This document shows, one piece after another, positions 48,644 to 58,753 of a stretch of DNA of 64,000 nucleotides. Origin of the DNA: Natronomonas gomsonensis (GTDB lineage: Archaea; Halobacteriota; Halobacteria; Halobacteriales; Haloarculaceae); assembly GCF_013391635.1 (NCBI RefSeq), contig NZ_JACAWU010000002.1, positions 992,001 through 1,056,000 of the forward strand, read 5' to 3'. Position 1 is the first letter of the stretch. The number at the start of each line of letters is the position of its first letter. The notes under the pieces were generated by a model, which saw nothing but the letters and a program-made list of their open reading frames with translations, made no database searches and was not told the origin of the DNA. The position numbers and the translations under genes are program-made.

Positions 48644-48732
48644 GTTCGGGCCTGCGCCCTCGGCGGTGTTGGCTCTTTTGACTGGGCGAGCAGTTCGGGT
48701 ACCTTTATCCGGGGCCGACCGGTACAGCGGGC

Positions 48733-49608
48733 ATGGTCACGGTGCGGGCCCCGGCGACGAGTGCGAATCTGGGCAGTGGCTTCGACGTCTTCGGTGCCGC
48801 CTTAGAGCGGCCCGCAGACGTGGTTCGCGTCGAGAAGGCCGACCGCACCACTATCGACGTTACCGGCGTCGGCAGTCAGTACATCCCCGAAGACCCCGAG
48901 AAGAACACCGTCGGGGCGGTCGCGGAGGCGCTGGACGCCCCCGCCCACATCAGCATCGACAAGGGGGTTCGGCCGGCCTCGGGGCTTGGCTCGTCGGCCG
49001 CCTCCGCCGCCGCTGCCGCCGTCGGCCTCAACGAACTGTACGACCGCGGTCTCACCCGCGAGGAGTTGGTTCCCATCGCCGCGGAGGGCGAGGCGGTCGT
49101 CTCCGGCGCCGCCCACGCCGACAACGTCGCCCCCTCGATTATGGGCGGGTTCACCATCGCTCGCGAGGACGGCGTCACCCAACTCGACGCCTCGATTCCA
49201 CTGGTCACCTGCCTGCCGGAAATCGTCGTCTCGACGCGGGACGCCCGCGAGGTCGTTCCCGATGGCGCGCGGATGGAACAGGTCGTCGAGTTGGTCGGCA
49301 ACGCCGCGACGCTGGCGGTCGGGATGGCGCGAAACGACCCCGACCTCGTCGGCCGAGGCATGAAGGACAGCATCGTCACGCCTGCACGTGCGAAACTCAT
49401 CACTGGGTACAGCGAAGTCCGGGAGGCGGCCTTCGAGGCCGGCGCGACCGGCGTCACCATCTCGGGGGCAGGTCCGGCGGTCATCGCCGCCTGCCACGAA
49501 CGGGACCGTCGTGACATCGCTGGAACGATGATAGATACCTTCGAGGACGCGGGCGTCGAGGCGCGGGCCTACCAGACGGAAATCGGGAAAGGCGCGACGA
49601 TTTACTGA
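48733..49608 (+). CDS. thrB: Homoserine kinase
   Basis: 291 residues. Phosphorylates homoserine in threonine biosynthesis. A GHMP kinase: the ATP-binding motif RPASGLGSSAASAAAA is at about residues 80-95, the N-terminal TVRAPATSANLGSGFD pattern matches ThrB, and the C-terminal GVTISGAGPAVIA is typical. Length is standard. A separate promoter region of about 90 bp lies between it and the divergent oxidoreductase. Confidence 0.93.
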   Translation: MVTVRAPATSANLGSGFDVFGAALERPADVVRVEKADRTTIDVTGVGSQYIPEDPEKNTVGAVAEALDAPAHISIDKGVRPASGLGSSAASAAAAAVGLNELYDRGLTREELVPIAAEGEAVVSGAAHADNVAPSIMGGFTIAREDGVTQLDASIPLVTCLPEIVVSTRDAREVVPDGARMEQVVELVGNAATLAVGMARNDPDLVGRGMKDSIVTPARAKLITGYSEVREAAFEAGATGVTISGAGPAVIAACHERDRRDIAGTMIDTFEDAGVEARAYQTEIGKGATIY

Positions 49609-49652
49609 GTCGGAGAGTCCGTAAAAGATTGGTTTCGGAACCTATGAGGTCA

Positions 49653-50717
49653 TCAGCCCGCTATCTGAATCGTCATATTGAGGACCTGTGGTAGGATTAC
49701 GCTGATGAGTATCTGAGACCACATGGTGAACGTCGTCGGGTACTCCTTCATACCTCTGACGTGGTCTAACTGGCGGACGATTTCTTTGCGCTTTCCCTCG
49801 TCGGCCACCGTCGAGTTCCGGATGTCGTAGGGGTTCTCAATGACGTCACGGAGGTCGTCTTCTAGCTCCTTCAGTCGGCGTTCTTTCTTTCCCGCCATGA
49901 GCGTGTGGACCTTCCACATCGAGTAGCCGATAGAGACGACACCCATCAGCCAAGCGACCGAAAAGAACACCGTGGTAGACGTGCCAACCTCGTAGGTGGA
50001 GTCGATGACGCCGGAGAAAATTATTGGTATGTATATGAAGAAGAAGTACGCGAGAAGGCCGCCGGTGTATACGTAATACGCACGCTTCAGCAGTTGGCCG
50101 ATTGGGGCGAAGCCACCCATATTCCGTGGGTCGTAGAAGAAGAGGTTCAAATCGGCCTTCTCGAGGCGCCGTGGAAGCAGGAAATGAACCCCCAAAAACA
50201 TCGTCCCGACGTCTATGATGATGGGGACGTAAGCGAGCGGGAGGGCGATGAACCATCGAACGGCGACCGGCCACGTTCCCTACTCGGCGATGAGTGTCTC
50301 AGCACCGAACCCGAAGAAATTGACATAGATACCAACCAGCGCAAGGACGTAAATCGCCGCTTGCATTCGGAGCGATACGATCGTCGCGAACTGACTGTGG
50401 TCGTACTCCGTGGGACGTTGCTCTAACCGCAGGTGGTCAATTGCATCCTCGTACCCGTTACGCATATATCGTGCTCCGATGAGTCCAAGCCACAATCCCC
50501 CGACGATGCTCAGACTCGTCGTAAATCGCCACGGCTCGGCTAGCAACAGCGGTGTACGGAAGGCATAGCTGAGAGCAATCGCACTGCCGAGCAGCAGATG
50601 GGGTCCGTACTTCCGCCGTCCGAAGACAGCCTCCGATAGTCGGTCGAGATACAACTTACTCGCAAATACCTCGATGAGTAAGGAGTTGTACCGACTGTGC
50701 TGGCTGCTGTTCGACAT
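49653..50717 (-). pseudogene. Multi-pass membrane protein interrupted by an in-frame TAG
   Basis: Two same-frame open stretches, 50717-50280 and 50279-49653, are separated only by a TAG at 50280-50282. Read through, they give about 354 residues with four to five TM segments. The codons right after TAG continue without a break (GTWPVAVRWFIALPLAYVPIII), completing a hydrophobic segment before the next in-frame ATG at 50201. The first part ends GFGAETLIAE. A TATA-like CTATTTTATC lies about 25 nt before the ATG at 50717. Function unknown. The region is of lower GC. A nonsense mutation, a sequencing error, or recoding are the alternatives. Confidence 0.7.
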
Positions 50718-50839
50718 ATTCGGTTCTGTTTTGCTACGATAAAATAGGTACTCCATAGGTATTCGACAACAGCGAAGCGGCACCGACAGAACAACCGTAC
50801 TTGGAGAGAGGCGCGAGATTCGATATCAAACGGTGGAAT

Positions 50840-53221
50840 TCAGAATTCCTTAATCACGCCGTAGCCGACGCCCATCACCACACCGTAGAGGACGAAGGCC
50901 AGCAGGAACCACGGCTGGAGGGTGGGGACGAACAGTCCGAATGGCGTGACGGTGTTGACGGCCAGGGGAACCGCGATGGCGCCGACGGCGATGGCGGCGA
51001 CGATGCCGTAGACGAAGCCGGCGACGGCGGCCGCGGTGGTGACTGGGGCGCGGTCGAGGAAGTCGCCGAAGACGGCGTCGAGGTCGGCGTCGCTTTCGAC
51101 GAACTCGTCCATCGAGCGAGCGTACTTGCTGAGTCGTGGGCCAACGGCGACGGCGAACATCAACCCGAGAATCAGCGAGATGGTGAGCCAGACTGCCCAC
51201 CCAATAGTGACGCTGCCGCCGTAGCCGACGATGGCACCGAGGAACCGCATCGCGCCGCCGCCGACCATGTGGTGGACGATGAGGCCGCCGACGGAGCCGC
51301 CGAACAGCGACCCGAAGACGATGGCGCGCTGGCCGCTCGTCCCGATGGCCGTCGAGGTGGGGAGGTCCTCGCGGACGATAGTTTGCTTCCGGAGTTGCGT
51401 GTAGACGACCGAGAAGACGACACCGAAGACGAAGTAGCCGGCGACCGGCGGGGCGGTATGCGGTAGGTCGATGGCGGTGAGTGCCGGAACGCCGACGACG
51501 CCGAAAGCAGCGGTGAGAACGGCTCCGTAGATGACGCCGACGCCGACGCCGCGGACGAAGCCGAGGCGGCGTTCGAGCGTCCCGGCCGCCAGCGGCACGA
51601 ACAGCAGGCCGGCGAGGAGCGAAAGGACGAACCAGACGGCGACGCCGCCGGTCAGTGTCGGCATCCCGACGATGTTTCCGAGGACGTAGAGATAGGGGTT
51701 CGGCGGGAGCGCGCCGTAAACGAGGCCGATACCGGCGACGCCACCGACGACAGCGCCGCCGATGACGGGCACGCCGCGGCCGTGCAGGAACGCCGGCGTG
51801 AGACCGGCACCCCGGGTCCCCTCGTAGACGGCGCCCAAGGCGACCCCGAAGAGGAGGTAGGCGCCCAACACGGTGCCGCTGGTGTGCGGCGTCGGCAGCC
51901 CGAACGGCGTCGCCGAGCTGATGACCGACGGCATGACGAGCATCCCGACGAAGACGAGCAGGACGCCGTACACCGAACCGACCTTCAGGCCGGTCTGGGT
52001 TGGCACGTCGTTCCGTTCGACGCGACGGGCGCCCAGCGCGGCGAAGGCCATCGCGAACAGGACGGTGAGGCCTAGCCACATGCCGAACCCGACGCCTTCG
52101 GAGCCGCCGTAGCCGACGATGGCACCGAGCAGTCGGAGGTAGACCGGAGAGCTGACGTAGAGCAGTCCGCCGGAGACGGCGCCGGCGACGAGCGCCGAGA
52201 ACATCACGGCACGGCTTCGGCCGACGAGGAAGGCGGGTCGGAGCGGCCGTTGGTTGACGACCTTCCCGAACGTCGATCCGAGGACGACGCCGTAGACGAC
52301 GAACGCGCCGAGGGTGCTCACCGCGACGTTGCCGAAGCCGAGTTCGAACGGCGTCACCGCGGAGGCGACCGCCGGCACCGCGAGCAGGCCGACGAAGACG
52401 GCCAGCACGATGCCGTAGACGAAACCGTAACCGGTGGTGCCGTTACCGCGAGCGGCGTGACCTCCGGCGACGAGCGCGAACAACAGCCCCAACACGGCGG
52501 TGAGTCCAACCCAGATGCCGAGACCGGTCGTCGGGACGCCGTCGCCGGCTATCGCACCGAGATAGCGGAGATACAGCGGTTGTTGAGAGTAGACGATGGC
52601 ACCCGAGAGGGTGCTGGCGAGAGTCGGTGCGAGGACGGTCGCCCGGACCCGAGGACTGATGAACGAAAAGGAGGGGAGCGGAATCGTTCCTTCGAGCGTG
52701 AGTCCGTATCCGAGACCGAAGACGAGACCGAAGACGGCGTAGCCGGCGACGATGTTCGTGTTCGTCAGCGGCACGTCGGCCGCCGGAATGAACGAGGGGA
52801 CGACGACCAATCCGACGACGACGCCCGCGAGGGCACCGTAGAGGAGGCCGACCCCGGCCGCGGTCGTCCCCAGCGGCGAGCGGACGACGAGCGGTTGGAC
52901 GAGTTTGCGGAACAGTACGATTCGTGCGGTCAACCACGTGGTCGCGGCGGTATAGGCGGTGATGGCCGGTGCCGCGAACGCGGCGAACACCAAGCCGAGA
53001 ACGAGGGCCAAGCCGAGCCACGCACCGTAACTCGCGGTGCCGCCGACGCCGACGACGCTGCCGATGAACGCGAGATGAATCGGCGCGAGGCTGTTGAAGA
53101 CCGCGAGGCCGGCGAGGCCGCCGAGTATCGACCCCACCAGGGCCGCCCCCAAGACCCCGTCGTCCAGCGAGGCAGCCTCCTCGGACGCCTCGGGTTGACT
53201 CTGTGCGTTACGGGTAGTCAC
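50840..53221 (-). CDS. Large membrane protein with five internal repeats
   Basis: 793 residues, almost all hydrophobic, with about 20 TM segments and a short polar N-terminus. A module recurs five times, marked by the motif (Y/F)LGxIVGxGG...WLGL with key positions near residues 52, 220, 364, 513 and 660, so a repeat length of about 147 (168 for the first). Each unit also has a VYG/IYG-like segment. No charged catalytic residues stand out and no family is recognised. It may be a channel-like or scaffold protein. The gene stands alone, with a TTTATTA TATA element about 35 nt before the start. Confidence 0.8.
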   Translation of the reverse strand: MTTRNAQSQPEASEEAASLDDGVLGAALVGSILGGLAGLAVFNSLAPIHLAFIGSVVGVGGTASYGAWLGLALVLGLVFAAFAAPAITAYTAATTWLTARIVLFRKLVQPLVVRSPLGTTAAGVGLLYGALAGVVVGLVVVPSFIPAADVPLTNTNIVAGYAVFGLVFGLGYGLTLEGTIPLPSFSFISPRVRATVLAPTLASTLSGAIVYSQQPLYLRYLGAIAGDGVPTTGLGIWVGLTAVLGLLFALVAGGHAARGNGTTGYGFVYGIVLAVFVGLLAVPAVASAVTPFELGFGNVAVSTLGAFVVYGVVLGSTFGKVVNQRPLRPAFLVGRSRAVMFSALVAGAVSGGLLYVSSPVYLRLLGAIVGYGGSEGVGFGMWLGLTVLFAMAFAALGARRVERNDVPTQTGLKVGSVYGVLLVFVGMLVMPSVISSATPFGLPTPHTSGTVLGAYLLFGVALGAVYEGTRGAGLTPAFLHGRGVPVIGGAVVGGVAGIGLVYGALPPNPYLYVLGNIVGMPTLTGGVAVWFVLSLLAGLLFVPLAAGTLERRLGFVRGVGVGVIYGAVLTAAFGVVGVPALTAIDLPHTAPPVAGYFVFGVVFSVVYTQLRKQTIVREDLPTSTAIGTSGQRAIVFGSLFGGSVGGLIVHHMVGGGAMRFLGAIVGYGGSVTIGWAVWLTISLILGLMFAVAVGPRLSKYARSMDEFVESDADLDAVFGDFLDRAPVTTAAAVAGFVYGIVAAIAVGAIAVPLAVNTVTPFGLFVPTLQPWFLLAFVLYGVVMGVGYGVIKEF

Positions 53222-53388
53222 GAGTATCTACACGGGTGTGTCTGTGCTATGTAATAAAGCGTTGCGGGGGGTGTACACGGCCATTTAAGCCGGGGGAACC
53301 GAAAGCGGCCACCGCCGTCCCCTGCCGAACCTTTTATTTCCGACACGACCGATAGTGGGTTGTCGACACACACCACAGGTATTCACAC

Positions 53389-53811
53389 ATGTCTATTCCG
53401 TTCCCATCCGAAGAGTGGATCGTAGAGTGGCGTGAACAACTGAACGACAACGACGAGTACGCCGAGAAGGGTCAGGGGTGGGGCGTCGGCTTCAACGGGG
53501 ACTTCGTGTTCCACATCCGCGCCGACGACCGACTCCCCGAAGACCGATACTTCTTCATCGCTCTCGAGGACGGCACCTGCACCGAAGCGCGGGAAATCGA
53601 TTCCCCCGACGAGGTCGACGCCGGATTCGTCTATCGGGGCGACTACGACGACTGGGTCGCGCTCAATCAGGGCGACATCGGCCCGATAGACGGGATGATG
53701 TCCGGCGTCTTCGACATCGAAGGCGACATGCAGAAAGTCCTGCAGTACAGCGAGGCCGCCGTCGCGATGAGCGAGACGGGCCAGCGCATCGACACGGAGT
53801 ACACCTACTGA
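53389..53811 (+). CDS. SCP2 sterol-binding-like small protein
   Basis: 140 residues. The pattern GWGVGFNGDFVFHIRADD, YRGDYDDWVALNQGDIGPIDGMMSGVFDIEGDMQKVLQYS fits the SCP2-like alpha/beta fold, whose last part (DGMMSGVFDIEGDM) is typical of the family. These bind hydrophobic ligands. No lipid partner gene is near. It precedes the MTH865-like gene on the same strand. Confidence 0.7.
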   Translation: MSIPFPSEEWIVEWREQLNDNDEYAEKGQGWGVGFNGDFVFHIRADDRLPEDRYFFIALEDGTCTEAREIDSPDEVDAGFVYRGDYDDWVALNQGDIGPIDGMMSGVFDIEGDMQKVLQYSEAAVAMSETGQRIDTEYTY

Positions 53812-53896
53812 CCGGTTCCGACTCGTCTCGTTTTAAACGGCCAGCATTGAGAGGCATCACGCCCAACTCGAATCCCGAGAACCGTCGTGGTGCACC

Positions 53897-54151
53897 ATGG
53901 CAGACAGAGACGCAGTTCGAGAGCAGTTCGAGGACGCCTTCGGTGGCGCCGACTACCCCGTGAACAGCCCGATGGACCTCGTGCCCGCCCTGCCGCAGGG
54001 CCCCGGTACGACGTTCGACATCGGCGACGAGACCATCACGGCGATGGAGCTGAATCAAGAAGCGTCGGGACAGGCCGACTACCCCTACGACAGCGTCGAC
54101 GAACTCGTCGACGCCCTGATGGACGGCCTCGAAGACGAAGGCTACGTGTAA
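53897..54151 (+). CDS. MTH865-like small protein
   Basis: 84 residues, a short helical acidic protein (REQFEDAFGGADYPVNSPMDLVPALPQGPGTTFDIGDETITAMEL), which matches the MTH865 family of small archaeal proteins of unknown function. It lies 85 nt after the SCP2-like gene. Confidence 0.75.
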   Translation: MADRDAVREQFEDAFGGADYPVNSPMDLVPALPQGPGTTFDIGDETITAMELNQEASGQADYPYDSVDELVDALMDGLEDEGYV

Positions 54152-54479
54152 ACTACCCCTACTCGCTCACGGCTTCGCCGTTCGCTTCGTTGAGGGTGGG
54201 GCTTTCGCGTGGACTCCCGTTCTGGCTTGACGGGGACGGTGCGACGTACCTCCATCCGTGTTTCAGGTGTAGTGCCATGCCTTTATATCACAAACGATTT
54301 GGTGGGGGAGTCGGCCAGTCATCGAGCGTGGTTGGTGTAGTACCATGTCGGTTTCCTCTCCGACCTACTCGATCGCTACGCTCGCTCCTTGAGGTCGGAG
54401 GCTCCACCTCGAACGACGCTGAACACGAGCCGTTGACGGAGGGTCGTCGACCCCTTTTCCGAAACGAGCGTACCGAGCG
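54152..54479. repeat. Gene-free region with two copies of a tnpB-end-like sequence
   Basis: Besides the remnant at 54159-54278, a second related stretch at about 54355-54410 (minus strand: CCTCAAGGAGCGAGCGTAGC followed by GATCGAGTAGGTCGGAG) has the same outline of a short Glu/Ser-rich reading ending in a stop with a GAGCGAGCG hairpin. A 16-nt direct repeat GGTGTAGTRCCATGYC occurs at 54266 and 54334. This suggests two nested or tandem IS-derived scars, perhaps a MITE. Confidence 0.45.
54159..54278 (-). pseudogene. Remnant of a TnpB-type (IS200/IS605) 3' end
   Basis: On the minus strand, from the ATG at 54278 to a TAG at 54159-54161, 39 codons read MALHLKHGWRYVAP..., ending ESPTLNEANGEAVSE. 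The GC-rich tail, with an internal CGGCTTCGCCG hairpin just before the stop, matches what I recall of the right ends of haloarchaeal IS1341-like tnpB elements, from which the guide (omega) RNA is taken. No transposase body is left, so a decayed fragment. The family call is from memory and needs a search. Confidence 0.4.
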
Positions 54480-55376
54480 CTACTCCGTGCTATCGACCGC
54501 GAGAGCCGCCTCGATAGCATCGGCGAAGCGCTCGACGGCGCCGGGCGAACGTTCGAGTCCGAGAAACGGTTCGATGAGCTCCAACTCCGACAGCAGGAAC
54601 TCGCCCTCCCGAACGATGCCGTCGATGCGGGCGTACGGCAGTGCTTCGGGAGCGAGGTCGAAGCGGGCCCGTGCCGCGTCGAGAATCGATTGCGCGGTCG
54701 CTATCGTCGCCTCCCACGGGTCGTACGGTTCGACTACGTCGTTTGCGGCGAAGTCGTCGTCTGCAGGCAACCGGAGGGAGGCGTGGCTGTACTCGCCGCC
54801 GAAGAAGACGAGGGAACGCTCGCCCTCGAAGATTTCTGGGAGATATTTTTGGACGAGGAGGTCGCCCTCCGAACGGGCACGTTCGAATCGCTCTCGGGCG
54901 TCGCTGTTGGTGGCGGCACCGCGTGAAACGCGCCAGACGCCCGCAGAGCTGGTCCCGATAGTCGGTTTGACGACGGCTTCCGCCCAGCCGCGACGTGTGA
55001 GTATCGATTCCAGTTCCCGGTCGCTCGTCGCCGGAACCGCCGCTGTCGGGACGATATCGACGCCGGCCTCGGCGAGGTCACGGAGGTAAGACTTGTGCAT
55101 GTTCCAGCGGACGACCGACGTGGGGTTGACGGCGGTGACGCCCGCTTCGTCCAGACGGTCCAGCCAGCGTCGGAACGCCTCCGGCTGGCGGTGGTACTGC
55201 CAACAGGACCGAAACACGACGGCATCGAACGCCGAGGGGTCGGCCCGGTCGTCGCTCCAGACGACCGGCTCCGCCTCCATGCCGCGAGTCGACAGCTCGG
55301 CGGCGAGATCCTTGCCGTCGTCGGTGAGGGAGGGTGCTTTCTCACCGGTGACGAGACCGATATCGAGCGGCGCCAT
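54480..55376 (-). CDS. ATP-grasp-family protein
   Basis: 298 residues. The ATP-grasp fold is suggested by the central VVKPTIGTSSAGVWRV (nucleotide-binding lid) and QKYLPEIFEGERSLVFFGGEY followed by ARIDGIVREGEFLLSELELIEPFLGLE, which holds the metal-binding Glu. The N-terminal part is a Rossmann-like pre-ATP-grasp domain. Similar to RimK or glutathione-synthase-like ligases; the substrate is not clear. Its stop is next to the IS scar. Confidence 0.82.
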   Translation of the reverse strand: MAPLDIGLVTGEKAPSLTDDGKDLAAELSTRGMEAEPVVWSDDRADPSAFDAVVFRSCWQYHRQPEAFRRWLDRLDEAGVTAVNPTSVVRWNMHKSYLRDLAEAGVDIVPTAAVPATSDRELESILTRRGWAEAVVKPTIGTSSAGVWRVSRGAATNSDARERFERARSEGDLLVQKYLPEIFEGERSLVFFGGEYSHASLRLPADDDFAANDVVEPYDPWEATIATAQSILDAARARFDLAPEALPYARIDGIVREGEFLLSELELIEPFLGLERSPGAVERFADAIEAALAVDSTE

Positions 55377-55451
55377 GACTCGGGAGTCGAGTCGGCACGA
55401 CCGTAAGAATATCGTCCGGAAGTCGAATACAGTAGTCGGGTTACCGGGCGT

Positions 55452-56357
55452 TCAGACGCCGCGGCCCTGCAGTTTCTCCTCTTCGGGCATCGTCTCGTTG
55501 GCCTGTCCCTTCATGCCCTTGCCGATGCCCTTGGCGATGTCGCGGAGTTTCTCGGGGTCGTCGTAGTTGTTGACGGCCTCGACGATGGCGGTGCCCATCG
55601 CGGTGGGGTCCTCGGCGCCGAAGATGCCGGAGCCGACGAAGATGCCATCACAGCCCAACTGCATCATGAGCGCGGCGTCGGCCGGGGTGGCGATGCCGCC
55701 GGCGGCGAAGTTGACGACGGGCAGTCGGCCCATCTCGGCGGTCTCGTGGACCAACTCGCGCGGAGCCTCGTTGTTTCGGGCCCACTCGTCGCGCTCCTCG
55801 TAGTTCATTCCGGAGAGCTTCCGAATCGACCGCTGGATGTTGCGCTGGTGGGTGACGGCCTGGTTCACGTCGCCGGTGCCGGCCTCGCCTTTGGTTCGAA
55901 TCATGGCGGCGCCCTCGTCGATGCGGCGCAGCGCCTCGCCGAGGTTGCGGGCGCCACAGACGAACGGCGCGGTGAAATCGCGTTTGTCGATGTGGTATCG
56001 CTCGTCGGCGGTCGTCAGCACCTCGCTCTCGTCGAGCATGTCGGCGCCCGTGGCTTCGAGAATCTGTGCCTCGGCGGTGTGGCCGATGCGGCACTTCCCC
56101 ATTACCGGAATCGACACTTCGTCGATGATCTCTTCGAGGGCCGCGGGGTCGGCCATACGAGCGACGCCGCCGCGTTTGCGGATGTCTGCGGGGACTGCCT
56201 CCAGCGACATGACGGCGACTGCGCCAGTGTCCTCGGCGACTCGGGCCTGTTCGCGGGTGACGACGTCCATGATGACGCCACCTTTCTGCATCTTCGCGAA
56301 GCCGCGCTTGACGAGGTCCGTCCCGCGACGGAGCTCTTCGAGGTCCGTTTCGGTCAT
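55452..56357 (-). CDS. pdxS: Pyridoxal 5'-phosphate synthase, PdxS subunit
   Basis: 301 residues from the ATG at 56357. PdxS combines ribose 5-phosphate, glyceraldehyde 3-phosphate and ammonia to make PLP. Visible: [28 protein letters not shown], and FVGSGIFG with the phosphate-binding loop. Needs PdxT for ammonia; pdxT is not in this window near pdxS. The frame extends far upstream but this is antisense to gpmI-side genes. Confidence 0.95.
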   Translation of the reverse strand: MTETDLEELRRGTDLVKRGFAKMQKGGVIMDVVTREQARVAEDTGAVAVMSLEAVPADIRKRGGVARMADPAALEEIIDEVSIPVMGKCRIGHTAEAQILEATGADMLDESEVLTTADERYHIDKRDFTAPFVCGARNLGEALRRIDEGAAMIRTKGEAGTGDVNQAVTHQRNIQRSIRKLSGMNYEERDEWARNNEAPRELVHETAEMGRLPVVNFAAGGIATPADAALMMQLGCDGIFVGSGIFGAEDPTAMGTAIVEAVNNYDDPEKLRDIAKGIGKGMKGQANETMPEEEKLQGRGV

Positions 56358-56453
56358 ACGCCCGTGTTGGAGTCGGACCCACTTAACGCGTGTCTTTCGA
56401 CGGGTGGTGGCCGGTGCCGAGGTGTTTTTGTGCCATCGCTCGGTGGAGGCCAC

Positions 56454-57146
56454 ATGGACTTTCGAGGGTTGTTCGAATCCGACGTGCCCCGCGAGGACCT
56501 CCCGCGGTACGTCGCGCCGCTGCCGGAGGCCATCGAGAACCTCGGCCTCAACCTCGCGTGGCTGGTCGTCCTCGTCAACCTCGCCGGCACCGCCTTCGGC
56601 TTCTACTACTACCGGTTTCAGTTCCAGATTACGCCCGTCGAGATGTGGCCGTTCGTCCCCGACAGCCCCGCGGCGACGCTGCTCATCGCCCTCGCCTTGG
56701 CGGCGTGGAAACTCGACCGGCCACAGGCGTGGCTGACGGCACTCGCCTTCTTCGGCAACATCATCCTGGGCGGGTGGACGGTGTACGTTCACTTCGCCTA
56801 CTGGGACGCCTTCAGCTATCTCCACCCGGCGATGCGGCAGTTCCTCATCTGGAGTCACGCAGCGATGGTGGTTCAGGCGTTCCTGTTGCACCGAATCGGG
56901 GACTTCGACCCGCGGGCGGTCGGCGTCGCGACGCTGTGGTACACCGTCGACACCGTCGTCGACTACTTCGTTCCCGTTCGCGGCGACCTCCATCACACCC
57001 TGATTCCGCTGGAGCGGGAGACGCCCGTCTTTTTGGGTGCCGACGCACTCGGCGTCGCGGCCGCCGGCGCGGTCGTGTTGCTCGTCATCGCGGTGTATCT
57101 GGCGCTGGCGACACGAATCGAAAAGCAGCGTGCGAGTGCGATTTAA
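56454..57146 (+). CDS. DUF1405-family membrane protein
   Basis: 230 residues from the ATG at 56454. Six TM segments or so ([55 protein letters not shown], and others). The pattern fits DUF1405, widespread in archaea and Firmicutes, unknown function. It converges with gpmI, sharing the last 4 nt (57143-57146). Confidence 0.75.
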   Translation: MDFRGLFESDVPREDLPRYVAPLPEAIENLGLNLAWLVVLVNLAGTAFGFYYYRFQFQITPVEMWPFVPDSPAATLLIALALAAWKLDRPQAWLTALAFFGNIILGGWTVYVHFAYWDAFSYLHPAMRQFLIWSHAAMVVQAFLLHRIGDFDPRAVGVATLWYTVDTVVDYFVPVRGDLHHTLIPLERETPVFLGADALGVAAAGAVVLLVIAVYLALATRIEKQRASAI

Positions 57147-58657
57147 TCCAAAAGGCTCTCGCCGGTCATCGCGTCCGGCTTCTCGACGCCGATGAGTTCG
57201 AGTAGCGTCGGGGTGATGTCCGCGAGCGTTCCACCCTCCCGGACGCGGCGGCCGCCATCGGTTCCGTCGGGAGCGACGTAGACGAACGGAACGGGATTCG
57301 TCGTGTGTGCGGTGTGGGGGTCCTCGGGAGTGCCCATGTCGTCTGCGTTGCCGTGGTCGGCGGTGACGAGTACGTGTCCGCCGGCCGCCCGAACCGCTTC
57401 GACGAGTCGGTTCAGTTGTGCGTCGACGGCTTCGACAGCGGCGACGGCGGCCTCGAAGTCGCCCGTGTGGCCGACCATGTCGGGGTTGGCGTAGTTCAAC
57501 ACCAACACGTCGGGGTCCTCGCGGTCGATGTAGTCGACGGCGGTGTCGGTCACTTCGCGGGCGCTCATCTCGGGTTGCTCGTCGTATGTCGGCACGTCCG
57601 GACTCGGGATGATTTCGCGGTGTTCGCCCTCGAACTCGACCTCGCGACCGCCGTTGAGGAAGTAGGTGACGTGGGCGTACTTCTCGGATTCGGCCATCCG
57701 GAGTTGCGTGAGGCCGGCCTTCGAGACCGTCTCCCCAAGGGTCTCTTCGGGCTCTAACGGCGGGTAGGCCACGGGCAACTCGAAGGTCTCGTCGTACTCG
57801 GTCATCGTGACGAGGTAGGTGTCCGGCGGCGTCGTCTCGAAGTCCCACTCCGGGCGGATGTCGGCGAGCATCCTGACGAGTTGGCGGGCGCGGTCCGACC
57901 GGAAGTTGAAGAAGACGACCGAATCGCCGTCTTCGAGCGCGGGGCCGTCGGCGACGAGCGTTGGTTCGACGTACTCGTCGGTGTCGCCGCGGGCGTACGA
58001 CTGCTCGACGGCCTCGACAGCCGAATCGGTCTCGAAGGGCGCCTCTCGGTCGACGATGGCGTCGTAGGCGCGTTTCGTCCGCTCCCAGTTCTCGTCGCGG
58101 TCCATCGCGTAGTAGCGACCGCAGACAGTCGCCACGTCGCCGGTACCGGCCTCCGTGGCGACCGCTTCGAGGTCCGCGAGAAAGCCCGCGCCGCTTTTCG
58201 GGGCCGTGTCGCGGCCGTCGGTGAAGGCGTGGGTGACGGCATCGACGCCGCGCTCGCCCGCGAGTTCGACCAGTGCGTGGAGATGTGCTTGGTGGGAGTG
58301 GACGCCGCCGTCGCTGACCAACCCCATGAAGTGGACGCGGCCGTCGTTGTCGCGTGCGTGCGTGAAAGCGTCGATGATGGCTTCGTTGTCGGCGAAGACG
58401 TCGGCGTCGATGTCGTCGGTGATGCGCGTCGAGTCCTGTTTGACGACGCGGCCGGCACCGATGTTGAGGTGGCCGACTTCGCTGTTGCCCATCTGTCCCT
58501 CCGGAAGGCCGACGCGTCGACCGTGTGTTTCCAGGGTTCCGAAGGCACCCGTCTCGCGGAGGCGGTCGAACGTCGGCGTGTCGGCGGCGGCGACGGCGTC
58601 CGATTCGCCACCGTCGCCGAGCCCCCAGCCGTCGAGGATGACCAGCGCTGCTCTCAT
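57143..58657 (-). CDS. gpmI: 2,3-bisphosphoglycerate-independent phosphoglycerate mutase
   Basis: 504 residues from the ATG at 58657. Interconverts 3- and 2-phosphoglycerate with a phosphoserine intermediate. An alkaline-phosphatase-like fold: [11 protein letters not shown] (metal ligand Asp), [13 protein letters not shown] with the catalytic Ser, and the metal His/Asp set in [11 protein letters not shown]. The standard length of the family is about 510. Confidence 0.95.
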   Translation of the reverse strand: MRAALVILDGWGLGDGGESDAVAAADTPTFDRLRETGAFGTLETHGRRVGLPEGQMGNSEVGHLNIGAGRVVKQDSTRITDDIDADVFADNEAIIDAFTHARDNDGRVHFMGLVSDGGVHSHQAHLHALVELAGERGVDAVTHAFTDGRDTAPKSGAGFLADLEAVATEAGTGDVATVCGRYYAMDRDENWERTKRAYDAIVDREAPFETDSAVEAVEQSYARGDTDEYVEPTLVADGPALEDGDSVVFFNFRSDRARQLVRMLADIRPEWDFETTPPDTYLVTMTEYDETFELPVAYPPLEPEETLGETVSKAGLTQLRMAESEKYAHVTYFLNGGREVEFEGEHREIIPSPDVPTYDEQPEMSAREVTDTAVDYIDREDPDVLVLNYANPDMVGHTGDFEAAVAAVEAVDAQLNRLVEAVRAAGGHVLVTADHGNADDMGTPEDPHTAHTTNPVPFVYVAPDGTDGGRRVREGGTLADITPTLLELIGVEKPDAMTGESLLD

Positions 58658-58753
58658 TACCCGAGGGAAGCCGTCGGCGGCGTAAGGCCGTGTCGGTGTT
58701 CGTCGGTTTGCCGTCTCGGAAGGGTTTTCCCGCGCCCCGCCGGACACCGTGGT

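Noticed and set aside
50280..50282. TAG read as pyrrolysine
   Set aside because: No pylT- or PylS-like gene is visible here and haloarchaea are not known to use it; a nonsense mutation or error is simpler.
56358..57848. N-terminal extension of PdxS to 798 residues
   Set aside because: The added part is Arg-rich and antisense to the DUF1405 gene and overlaps gpmI; PdxS is normally about 300 residues.
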